The notes beneath the pieces were generated by a model, which was not told where the DNA came from, made no database searches, and saw nothing but the letters and a program-made list of their open reading frames with translations. Positions 1 to 7,940 of a stretch of 64,000 nt of DNA are shown here, piece after piece (the first letter of the stretch is position 1; every line of letters starts with the position of its first letter). Source of the DNA: CAVWDI01 sp963753725 (GTDB lineage Bacteria > Chloroflexota > Anaerolineae > Anaerolineales > UBA4823); NCBI GenBank assembly GCA_963753725.1, contig CAVWDI010000029.1, positions 310,001 to 374,000 on the forward strand. Reading direction: 5' to 3'. The position numbers and the translations under genes were made by a program.

Positions 1-870
1 TCGCGGGACTACAAAGGCTATGTAACCAATCTGAGCGAGACCTGCGACCCGGACAATGCGCTGCAGTTGATCACCAAAGTGCAAGTAGCCCCCAACAACA
101 CCAACGACAACAGCCTGCTGTTGGAAGCCTTACCCGACTTGAAGAAACGCACCGGGTTGGAGACGCTCTACACGGATGGCCCGTATGCCGGTCCCGATGT
201 CGATCCAGCCCTGCAGAAAGACGGGGTCGAACAGATCCAAACCGGTATCAATGGCAAAAGGCTGGACCCTGACAAGCTGTACCTGGCCGATTTCGATATC
301 GAGCAAAACGAGCAAGGCGTTCCCACCCACATCACCTGTCCCCAGGGACAAAGCGTGCCGGTTGAGCTGAGCAGTCAGAAGTGTAGTTACCGGGCGGACT
401 TCGACCCGTCAGTCTGTCTGACCTGTCCGTTTCATCTCGCAGAAAGCTGTCCGGCTCGCCCTGGGAAAAAGCGTCCCTCCTTCCGTCTGAGATTTACTCC
501 CGCCCAGATGGCCGTGGCCCAACGGCGACGCAAAATGAGGCAGAACAAGCAAACAGGCAAGAACCATCGGGCAGCCATCGAAGGCACGGTCCGGGAAGTG
601 AAACATCCCTTCCCGGGGGGCAAGCTGCCGGTGCGAGGTCTCTTCCGCGTAACCTGCATGATGGTCGGATCGGCTGCCATGATCAATGTGCGCCGCATTA
701 ACCATTACTGGGAAGAGAAAAGGAAGGATGAACGGCGGAAAATGGCTGCTGAAAAGGGTGCGAGAGCTGCCCCTGAACAGCAAGGAGTTCCTTTTTCCTC
801 ATTTCTGAAGGCGCTTTTGACCGGCCAGAGATCGTTTATTCCGTCTCCTAAAACCTACATTGGTTGTTAA
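1..870 (+). CDS. DDE transposase, 3' portion (IS1182/IS4-like), cut by window start
   Basis: The reading frame is open from base 1, so the gene begins upstream of the window; about 289 codons are visible. It looks like the C-terminal half of a DDE transposase. A catalytic-Asp strand lies in the segment LYTDGPYAG, a Cys-rich middle (CLTCPF, ESCP) follows, and the likely catalytic Glu is in AAIEGTVREVKHPF. This layout is typical of the IS1182 group, which moves DNA by cut-and-paste. The stop lies only 27 bases before the next start codon. I could not identify the right-hand terminal inverted repeat. Whether the copy is intact cannot be judged from here. Confidence 0.85.
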   Translation, partial: SRDYKGYVTNLSETCDPDNALQLITKVQVAPNNTNDNSLLLEALPDLKKRTGLETLYTDGPYAGPDVDPALQKDGVEQIQTGINGKRLDPDKLYLADFDIEQNEQGVPTHITCPQGQSVPVELSSQKCSYRADFDPSVCLTCPFHLAESCPARPGKKRPSFRLRFTPAQMAVAQRRRKMRQNKQTGKNHRAAIEGTVREVKHPFPGGKLPVRGLFRVTCMMVGSAAMINVRRINHYWEEKRKDERRKMAAEKGARAAPEQQGVPFSSFLKALLTGQRSFIPSPKTYIGC

Positions 871-897
871 AGAACTGTAATTGCAGTGTGATCATCT

Positions 898-1776
898 ATG
901 AAACCCCATACAATTGCGGTCCTTCAAGCGCTCCTGGTCACATTTCTCTGGTCAACATCCTGGGTGTTGATCAAATTCGGGCTGGTCGACATTCCGCCGT
1001 TGACCTTCGCTGGATTGAGATATGCTCTGGCTTTCCTGATCTTGCTGCCGTTTACACTCGGCTCAAAAAGACGGCGTGAGCTCAAGTCGCTGTCATCCAG
1101 GCAGTGGGGATTATTACTTTTATTGGGTCTATTGTTTTACGCCGTTGTCCAGGGAACCCAATTTTACGGCCTGGCGTTCCTGCCAGCTGCCACGGTGAGT
1201 TTGATCTTAAATTTCACCACCCTGGTCGTAGCATTAATGGGTGTATTCTGGTTGGCGGAACAACCAGGGTGGATGGGCTGGCTGGGAATTGTCCTTTCAA
1301 TGATTGGCATTGTTGTTTACTTCTATCCGGTCAATCTTCCGGGATCACAATTTTTTGCTATATTCATCGTAACCATAGGCATGCTCACCAATGCGGTTTC
1401 AGCCGTTCTGGGCCGCCGCATCAATCACAAAGAGAATATCCCGCCTCTAATTGTTACAACCGTAAGCATGGGCTTTGGAGCCGCGATTTTACTGGCCGCG
1501 GGAACCATTACCCAAGGTATCCCACACCTGACAGTAGAGAATTTAACGGTTATCATCTGGCTGGCCCTGGTGAACACCGCTTTCGCATTCACCCTCTGGA
1601 ATCATACCCTGCGCAGCCTGCCGGCCATGGAATCGAGCATAATCAACAGCACCATGCTGATACAGATAGCCCTGCTTGCCTGGCTCGTGCTGGGCGAAGA
1701 GCTCACAGGTAAAGAATGGCTCGGACTAATATTGGTAGGTGCGGGTGTGCTGGTCGTCCAAATCCGGAGTAAGTAG
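898..1776 (+). CDS. EamA/DMT-superfamily transporter
   Basis: The 292-residue protein is almost entirely hydrophobic, with about ten membrane helices arranged as two EamA repeats (roughly residues 8-138 and 150-287). The first helix carries the usual LLVTFLWSTSWVLIKFG pattern, and a conserved Glu-containing helix end (LGEELTGKEWLG) follows in repeat two. Members export or import amino acids, nucleotides and other small metabolites across the inner membrane; the substrate cannot be read from sequence. It is full length and starts just after the transposase gene, at the head of the amino-acid enzyme block, so it may move that pathway's substrate or product. This last point is inference. Confidence 0.88.
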   Translation: MKPHTIAVLQALLVTFLWSTSWVLIKFGLVDIPPLTFAGLRYALAFLILLPFTLGSKRRRELKSLSSRQWGLLLLLGLLFYAVVQGTQFYGLAFLPAATVSLILNFTTLVVALMGVFWLAEQPGWMGWLGIVLSMIGIVVYFYPVNLPGSQFFAIFIVTIGMLTNAVSAVLGRRINHKENIPPLIVTTVSMGFGAAILLAAGTITQGIPHLTVENLTVIIWLALVNTAFAFTLWNHTLRSLPAMESSIINSTMLIQIALLAWLVLGEELTGKEWLGLILVGAGVLVVQIRSK

Positions 1777-1839
1777 TGTGAACAATCAATAACCTGTAGT
1801 GTGTTAAAATTCACAAATCTGGCCAAACCTGAAAACCGA

Positions 1840-2391
1840 ATGAAAGTAATTACCAGGCTGCTGCCTCTCTATTTTTCGATTGTATTATTGGTTATCTCAT
1901 GCGGCACGAAAGCGCCCACTGATGAATTGGATGCCATAAAATATACCGGACTCATCAGAGTTGGCACATCAGCTGATGCGCCGCCCTTTGAATCATTGGA
2001 CGAGCGGGGTCAAATGGTCGGCTTCGATATCGATCTTATAAACGAGATCGGCAAGCGCATGGGCGTGGCGGTTGAAATTCAGAACTTACCATATGAGGAA
2101 CTTATCCCTGCCGTTCAGGATGGAAAGGTCGATATAGCAATTGCTGCATTAAATACTAGCGTTGAACCAGACCAAAATATAGAATTTACGGTTGTGTACT
2201 TCAAGTTTGAAGACGGGATGGCGGCAGTGCAGAGCGTAAACCGCCCAGCGCTGAAGAGTGGTCCGCTTGCTATCGCCGTGCCCGAGAGCGCCAACCAGCT
2301 CATAAAAGCTCTTAACAAGCCCATAGCAGATATGCTGGCAGACGGCTTTATCGACGACCTGTCGCACAAATACCATCTGGTCAACCCGTAA
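1840..2391 (+). CDS. Shortened family-3 solute-binding lipoprotein
   Basis: The protein resembles an ABC-transporter amino-acid binding protein (SBP_bac_3). Residues 1-20 form a signal peptide ending in a lipobox (VISC, Cys21), so it should be a membrane-anchored lipoprotein. Lobe one is recognisable (RVGTSADAPPFES, VGFDIDLINEI, KVDIAIAAL). It is only 183 residues, against about 240-260 for the family. After FKFEDGMAAVQS the sequence jumps to what looks like the last strand and helix (LAIAVPESANQLIKALNK, then LADGFIDDL), so most of lobe two is missing without a frameshift. ATG at 1840 was chosen because it gives a proper signal peptide; an in-frame GTG at 1801 is less likely. No permease or ATPase gene is adjacent. 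It is probably inactive as a normal clamshell binder. Confidence 0.72.
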   Translation: MKVITRLLPLYFSIVLLVISCGTKAPTDELDAIKYTGLIRVGTSADAPPFESLDERGQMVGFDIDLINEIGKRMGVAVEIQNLPYEELIPAVQDGKVDIAIAALNTSVEPDQNIEFTVVYFKFEDGMAAVQSVNRPALKSGPLAIAVPESANQLIKALNKPIADMLADGFIDDLSHKYHLVNP

Positions 2392-2492
2392 GCAAATAAA
2401 TGGACACATTCGAAATACAAATATAAAAATCAGCAAGCACTGATTTGAAAAATTGAAGTAAAGCACCATTTCAATGATGGAGGCTCTCAATA

Positions 2493-3467
2493 ATGGCAAC
2501 CAACGAACCAGGTTTAGACGCCGTACAGGCAGCCCGCAGCAGGATAGAATCCGTAATTACACGCACGCCTCTGATACCTTCTCCCCAGCTGTCTTATTTG
2601 GATTCGAATGTATATTTAAAATTGGAATCCCTGCAAACCACAGGCTCTTTTAAGCTGCGCGGCGCTACTAACAAGCTCTCCTCGCTGGTTGATGATGAAC
2701 GGGAGCGCGGCGTGATAACCGTCTCGTCCGGCAATCACGGCCGGGCGGTTTCCTACCTCTCTAAAAAATTGGGAATAAATGCTGTCGTTTGTATCTCCGA
2801 AGCAGTTCCTGCTAACAAGGTAAACGCCATCCGGGATCTGGGGGCGGAAGTGATTATATCTGGGCGCACCTATGATGAAGCCAACGAAACCGCGCTGCGA
2901 ATCAAAGCTGAACGCGGGCTCACTTTTATACACCCCTTCGATGATTACCACGTTATCGCTGGTCAGGGCACGATTGGGTTAGAATTGGTGGAGGACCTGC
3001 CCGAGATTGACACTGTGATTGTCCCGCTTTCGGGAGGCGGTCTATTGTGCGGTATAGCAATGGCGCTCAAATCGATCAAACCCTCCATTTACACAGTTGG
3101 TGTAACGATGGAGCACGGAGCTGCTGTGCATGAAAGCCTAAAAGCCGGAAAAATCGTGCAGGTCGATGAGTATCCCACCCTGGCTGACGCCCTGCCCGGA
3201 GGATTGGGCGATGTAAATATTTATACCTTCAAAATGATCCAAAAATATGTGGATGAGACAGTACTTGTATCCGAAGAGGAGATAGCAGATGCCATGCGCT
3301 TTGCCGTGGAAAAGCATCGCCTGGTGGTTGAAGGCGGCGGGGCGGTTGGCATCGCGGCACTGAAGAACGGTAAAATCAAGAAGAGGGGCAAGCACACAGC
3401 CATTATTATCAGTGGAGGAAATGTCGATACAAGTATTCTCACACGGGTACTGCAGGATAAAATCTAA
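2493..3467 (+). CDS. Threonine/serine dehydratase-like PLP enzyme (EutB-type)
   Basis: A fold-type II PLP enzyme of 324 residues. The Schiff-base Lys is K54 in GSFKLRGA, an Asn-containing loop is SSGNHG (78-83), and the phosphate-binding glycine loop is LSGGGLLCG near residue 175. There is no C-terminal ACT domain, so it resembles catabolic serine/threonine dehydratases and the EutB proteins of ectoine gene clusters. The expected chemistry is beta-elimination of water or another group from an amino acid, releasing ammonia. The start has a good ribosome site (GGAGG). It is followed 35 bases later by an ornithine-cyclodeaminase-like gene, the same pairing as eutB-eutC. No other ectoine genes are present, so I do not assign that substrate. 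Confidence 0.85.
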   Translation: MATNEPGLDAVQAARSRIESVITRTPLIPSPQLSYLDSNVYLKLESLQTTGSFKLRGATNKLSSLVDDERERGVITVSSGNHGRAVSYLSKKLGINAVVCISEAVPANKVNAIRDLGAEVIISGRTYDEANETALRIKAERGLTFIHPFDDYHVIAGQGTIGLELVEDLPEIDTVIVPLSGGGLLCGIAMALKSIKPSIYTVGVTMEHGAAVHESLKAGKIVQVDEYPTLADALPGGLGDVNIYTFKMIQKYVDETVLVSEEEIADAMRFAVEKHRLVVEGGGAVGIAALKNGKIKKRGKHTAIIISGGNVDTSILTRVLQDKI

Positions 3468-3502
3468 CTACCGTTAAGTAATCTATTTTTACAGGAGTGT
3501 AT

Positions 3503-4492
3503 ATGAAAGTAAAGATTCTTACCGAAACAGAATTACGCAATTGTGTAAGCATGGATGTTGACTCGCTGGAGATCGTGGCTGAAGGGTTTACAAAATTGAC
3601 CAATGGTGAGGTGACGCTGCCGCCCATTCTGCGCATCGATGTGCATGAAAACAATGGTGAAGTGGATGTCAAGACGGCTTATATACACGGATTGGAAAAC
3701 TTCGCCATAAAAATTGCCGCAGGTTTCCTGGATAACCATTTGCTGGGTTTGCCCACCGGCAGCGGGATGATGGTCCTGATCAACGCCAGGACCGGCAATC
3801 CCGAGGCTATATTGCTCGACAACGGCTACCTTACCGATGTACGCACCGGAATCGCCGGCGCCATCGCCGCCCAACACCTGGCCCAAAAAAGTTTCCCCAC
3901 TGCCGGCGTTATCGGCTCCGGTATGCAAGCCGGCTTCCAGATGCGAGGTTTAAAACTAGTGCGAGATTTTCAAGAACTGCTGGTATTTGGAATCCTGCCC
4001 GACCAGGTCGAACAGTATGCTCAGGAGATCGCTTTGGAGCTCGGCGTGGATGTAAAAATAGCCGACAGTCCTGAGCAGGTGGTGCGCGGCAGCCAGGTCG
4101 TCGTCACGACAACCCCCAGCCGCGAACCCTTTCTGAAAGCTGAGTGGTTGCATCCTGGTCTGCATATCACCTGCATGGGCTCAGACGCGGAACACAAGCA
4201 GGAATTATTCCCGGATGTTTTCGCTCATGCAGACCTGGTAGTTTGCGACAAAAAATCGCAGGTTTTCCGCCTGGGTGAACTCCACCACGCTTTCGAGGCC
4301 GGGTACCTCAAATCCGAAGATGATGTCCTGGAGCTTGGCGAGCTGACCTCTGGCAGCCAACCAGGACGTAAAAATGAGGATCAGATCACAATATGCGATC
4401 TAACGGGTGTCGGCATTCAGGATACACAGATCGCACGTCTGGCTTACCGGAGAGCAAATGCGGCGGGGCTGGGCATGGAGATCGGCTCATAA
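3503..4492 (+). CDS. Ornithine cyclodeaminase / mu-crystallin family enzyme (EutC-type)
   Basis: A 329-residue NAD(P)-dependent enzyme of the OCD/mu-crystallin family. Features seen are the substrate-side Lys (K70 in FAIKIA), the DVRTGIAGA helix (112-120), a Rossmann turn GVIGSGMQA (135-143) and a conserved Asp in MGSDAEHKQEL. Family members deaminate ornithine to proline, reduce cyclic imines, or act as alanine or opine-type dehydrogenases, so the exact reaction is open. ATG 3503 has AGGAG five bases upstream and is preferred over the in-frame GTG at 3497. Pairing with the dehydratase suggests one enzyme makes an imine or keto acid that the other reduces or cyclises (inference). Confidence 0.85.
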   Translation: MKVKILTETELRNCVSMDVDSLEIVAEGFTKLTNGEVTLPPILRIDVHENNGEVDVKTAYIHGLENFAIKIAAGFLDNHLLGLPTGSGMMVLINARTGNPEAILLDNGYLTDVRTGIAGAIAAQHLAQKSFPTAGVIGSGMQAGFQMRGLKLVRDFQELLVFGILPDQVEQYAQEIALELGVDVKIADSPEQVVRGSQVVVTTTPSREPFLKAEWLHPGLHITCMGSDAEHKQELFPDVFAHADLVVCDKKSQVFRLGELHHAFEAGYLKSEDDVLELGELTSGSQPGRKNEDQITICDLTGVGIQDTQIARLAYRRANAAGLGMEIGS

Positions 4493-4617
4493 TTCGAACG
4501 GCAAGAACCTAATGAACACCCGGCCGAACTTGCTTAGAACAGAGGAGCGAGCCGGTCTTACAGTACACATAAGGTAAATAAATTATCATACTGGTAATCA
4601 AACAAGGAGAATATTCA

Positions 4618-5743
4618 ATGCGAAAAGACTTTTATCCATTCTCACTCGAACGTGAAATGTCAAAATGGGAGTTTAAAGTAGCCTATAACCTGTCAGAAAG
4701 CGGCGTGCACCCCCTGTCGCTCATGGAACTGGCGGAAGATGATCCGAACTTTATCGAAGGCATTATAAAAACATCCTTGAATTACGTGCAGGCTAACGGG
4801 CTGGAGGAACTGCGCCAGAATATCTCCTATCTATACCCTGGCGCGACACCCGAAAATGTGATCGTCACCTCCGGCGCAGCCCAGGCAAATTTCACCAGCA
4901 TCCTGACCACGCTTGATCCGGGCGATGAAATTGTTGTGATGCTCCCCAACTATATGCAAATCTATGGGATCGCTAAAAACTACAATCTGGATGTAAAGAC
5001 ATTCACTTTACAAGAAGAACTGAATTGGGGTGTTGACCCGGATGATATCAAAGCCGCCGTCTCTGATAAAACCCGCTTCATAGCAGTATGCAACCCCAAT
5101 AACCCGACCGGTCACATCATGACCGCGCAGGAAATGGATGCAGTCATTGAAGCGGCCAGCAAATCGGGCGCCTGGCTGTTAGCTGACGAGGTATACGCCG
5201 GCGCAGAACACCACCAGGAAGAAATCACACCCACCTTCTGGGGTAAATACGAACGGGTCATCGCGGTCGGCAGCATGTCGAAAGCCTATGCATTACCCGG
5301 ATTACGCATCGGTTGGGTGGTTGCGCCGCCCGATCTGGTTGACGAGTTCTGGGCGCGCCAGGATTACATTACAATTTCAAGTGCAGTTCTGGCTAACAAG
5401 ATCGCCGCGTATGCCCTTTCTCCAGAGAACTACCCGCGCATGATCCAAAGGACCCGCCAGTATGTACGGAACGGTTACCAGAATCTCGAACGCTGGATCA
5501 ACCAGCATTCAGACCAGTTCTCTGTTATCCCGCCTGAGGCGGCCGCGATCGCTTTTGTGCGCTATCAAAAGGATGTAAATTCAACCAAACTGGTGGAGCG
5601 CCTGGTCCAGGATCAAGACACTTATATCGTTCCGGGCGACCACTTCGGTTTGGATCACCACCTGCGTATAAGCTACGGTCTGGCGGAGGACTGACGTAAA
5701 CGAAGGTCTCAGGCGTGTTTACGAGACATATGAATCTTTATAG
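4618..5743 (+). CDS. Class I/II PLP aminotransferase, frameshifted near its 3' end
   Basis: A fold-type I aminotransferase similar to capreomycidine-synthase/MalY-type proteins. Key sites are NNPTG (161-165), Asp190 and Tyr193 in LLADEVYAG, the PLP Lys222 in SMSKAYALPG, and Arg230 followed by RIGW. The uninterrupted frame stops at 5694 (TGA) just after the SYGLAED motif, short of the family's last helix. Skipping one base there continues into DVNEGLRRVYETYESL and a TAG at 5741-5743. The repaired span is exactly 375 codons. The coding signal is too good for chance, so the stop is probably a sequencing insertion or a recent mutation. The start has an AAGGAGAA ribosome site. It presumably transaminates an intermediate of the surrounding pathway. 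Confidence 0.83.
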
Positions 5744-5907
5744 GAGAGCAGGTTCAATATCCCATCCATTGGATTTGTGATCGTCATATTTACAGGTCTG
5801 TTTGTTTTATAATTAATTGGTTGTCTTCATTGGTCCCAGACAGGTTGTGTGCGCTCTTGCCAAGTTACATCACATTATTCGCTGAGATATATCAAGAGAA
5901 TCAAACA

Positions 5908-6885
5908 ATGAAAACAAAACTGCGTGACAAAATCGTCAAACCCTCCACTCGCCAATTCGCTCGCGAAGCCAGGCGCGCCAGGAATTATTCATTAACTGAT
6001 TTCCTGCACGGCTACGTCTACGCCCGCTGGCCTTACCTCTATATCGGAATTGGCACCGGTGAGCATCCGCTCGCCAGGTCATATTCCAATCTCAAAAAAC
6101 GCATCAACCAGATAATTCCTCACAACGGCTCCAGTCCACCAGTTGAGGTGATAGAAGATAAAAAACCCGCCATCATGGGTGGGCCCAGCGGCACATTTGC
6201 CGACGGTTATCACGGCAAGGTCGTACCGCTGGAATCAGCCAGGCGCTTGGTGACCGTAGGTGAAGAGATTGAGCTTCCAGACCTGGAGCAGGTCATACCT
6301 TACCCGCGCGCCCGCGATATCGTTATGCATAATCCGGATCATTTAGCCGTATTAGATTGTCCATGCCGTGTATCTCGGGAAAATCCTTGCCTGCCGCTGG
6401 ACGTGTGCTTGATTGTCGGGGAACCCTTTTCCAGTTTTATATTGGAACACCACCCTGAACGCGCCCGACAGATAACACAATCAGAAGCGGTGGAAATCCT
6501 GGAAGCAGAACAACAGCGCGGGCACGTACACCATGCTTTTTTTAAGGACGCCATGCTGGGTCGTTTTTACGCCATCTGCAACTGCTGTTCGTGCTGCTGC
6601 GGAGCGATGCAGTCCCAGCGCAACGGCACTCCCATGCTGGCCTCTTCCGGCTATATAGCCGTGGTCGACGAGTTATTATGCCAGGGCTGCAGCGACTGCA
6701 ATCAGTACTGCCAGTTTGGCGCCATCACGATGGCCGGCCCCACAGCAAGCATCGACCTGGAATTATGCATGGGCTGCGGGGTTTGTGTCGCGGCCTGCAC
6801 CAACGATGCCCTGACGCTGGAGAGGGATACCACCAAAGGGGAACCGCTGGAAATCATACAACTTTTAGAGCGCGCTGCTGTCTAA
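5908..6885 (+). CDS. Cysteine-rich dicluster 4Fe-4S protein
   Basis: A 325-residue soluble protein ending in two ferredoxin-type clusters (CQGCSDCNQYC and CMGCGVCVAAC). It also has a central Cys set (LDCPCRV, then ENPC, then DVC) and an unusual run, ICNCCSCCCGAM, just before the ferredoxin part. The N-terminal third is basic and has no recognised domain. The arrangement suggests at least three Fe-S sites and a role in electron delivery. Proteins of this kind are often found beside uroporphyrinogen-decarboxylase-like corrinoid methyltransferases in anaerobes, and one follows here after 55 bases. ATG 5908 is preferred over an upstream TTG (5821), whose extra residues look non-coding. Oxygen-sensitive chemistry and an anaerobic lifestyle are inferred. 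Confidence 0.8.
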   Translation: MKTKLRDKIVKPSTRQFAREARRARNYSLTDFLHGYVYARWPYLYIGIGTGEHPLARSYSNLKKRINQIIPHNGSSPPVEVIEDKKPAIMGGPSGTFADGYHGKVVPLESARRLVTVGEEIELPDLEQVIPYPRARDIVMHNPDHLAVLDCPCRVSRENPCLPLDVCLIVGEPFSSFILEHHPERARQITQSEAVEILEAEQQRGHVHHAFFKDAMLGRFYAICNCCSCCCGAMQSQRNGTPMLASSGYIAVVDELLCQGCSDCNQYCQFGAITMAGPTASIDLELCMGCGVCVAACTNDALTLERDTTKGEPLEIIQLLERAAV

Positions 6886-6940
6886 CCCGGGTTGGTTGCT
6901 GTAATTTTTAAGAAACACGATCCGTATACCTGTACCATTT

Positions 6941-7924
6941 ATGAACAACAGAGATAAGTTCCGGGAAATTATGCGTGGAGGCGTGCTGGAGCGGGTGCCG
7001 CTATTGGAAGAAGGCATACGCGATAAAGTAATTGATACCTGGGGATCAGCAGGAGGACTATCAAGCAGGGATGAGCTTAATAAGGTTTTTCATTTCGACC
7101 AGCGCCATGAGATCTACACCGAACTGGAACATGAATTGAACCTGGAGGAGCTTTCCAATCAGAAGGACGGTTTGGAAGCGCTCGAAAGGGAACTCGACCC
7201 AAGCAACCCCGCTTATCTTCCGGAAGGTTGGCAGGAAAACCTCGAGACCTGGAGAACAAGCGAAAACATCCTTATGCTGCGTGTGCACCGCGGTTTCTTC
7301 CTCACATTGGGGGTTGAAGATGGGGCTTCATTCAACAATATAATCTATCTGTTAATGGATAATCCGGATTTCGTACGCCAGGCACTGCTGATTCAGGGGA
7401 TTTTCGCGGCTCAAATGGCGGAAATTGTCCTCCAGGAAGTGAAGATTGACGCCGCAATTTTCAGCGAACCTATTGGAAACAACTTCGGCTCATTGATCTC
7501 TCCAAAAATGTACCGCAAGTTCATGCTGCCCAGCTTCCAACCTGTTTTGGAAGTACTCAAGCGCCACAATGTTGAAACCATCATCTTCCGCACCTACGCC
7601 AATACCAGAATCCTGCTGCCGCTGTTTGTCGAAGCCGGTATGAACTGCCTGTGGGCTGTTGAAAGAGGTACGAACGCCATGGATTACCTCGATCTGCGCC
7701 GGGAATATAAATCTGACCTGCGCCTGATCGCCGGCATCGACCGGGATGTACTGCGCCAAGGCAAGGCGCATATCCGCACTGAGCTTGACACCTATGTCCC
7801 GCCGCTGCTGGAAGCCGGCGGTTATCTACCGCTGGTCGATGGCCGCATCCGTGAGGATATCCCCTTTGAAAATTATGTTTATTACCGGGGATACTTGGAA
7901 GAATTGACCGGATACCGGAATTAA
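6941..7924 (+). CDS. Uroporphyrinogen decarboxylase-fold protein (methyltransferase-like)
   Basis: A 327-residue TIM-barrel protein of the UroD/MtaA/CmuA superfamily. Supporting segments are the N-terminal RDKFREIMRGG, the LISPKMYRKFMLPS stretch, GIDRDVL, and the C-terminal GGYLPLVDGRI followed by IPFENYVYY. In methylcobamide:CoM-type relatives a His/Cys zinc site sits in the strand that here reads IIFRTYAN (214-221), where R and Y replace the expected His and Asp. The later His is also Gly (VDG, 299-301). It may therefore be a zinc-free or altered-specificity member rather than a corrinoid methyltransferase. It lies between the Fe-S protein and the enolase-superfamily gene in one probable operon (17-base gap downstream). 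Confidence 0.82.
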   Translation: MNNRDKFREIMRGGVLERVPLLEEGIRDKVIDTWGSAGGLSSRDELNKVFHFDQRHEIYTELEHELNLEELSNQKDGLEALERELDPSNPAYLPEGWQENLETWRTSENILMLRVHRGFFLTLGVEDGASFNNIIYLLMDNPDFVRQALLIQGIFAAQMAEIVLQEVKIDAAIFSEPIGNNFGSLISPKMYRKFMLPSFQPVLEVLKRHNVETIIFRTYANTRILLPLFVEAGMNCLWAVERGTNAMDYLDLRREYKSDLRLIAGIDRDVLRQGKAHIRTELDTYVPPLLEAGGYLPLVDGRIREDIPFENYVYYRGYLEELTGYRN

Positions 7925-7940
7925 ATGTGATGGATCAATT

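Noticed and set aside
2493..4492. Ectoine or hydroxyectoine degradation genes eutB-eutC
   Set aside because: The pair matches in family and order, but no eutD, eutE or other ectoine genes are present and both families are broad. Used only as a comparison.
5689..5695. Programmed +1 frameshifting as the explanation for the interrupted genes
   Set aside because: Only this site has a stop-codon context like RF2; the others lie in ordinary homopolymers inside conserved domains, so sequencing insertion is simpler.
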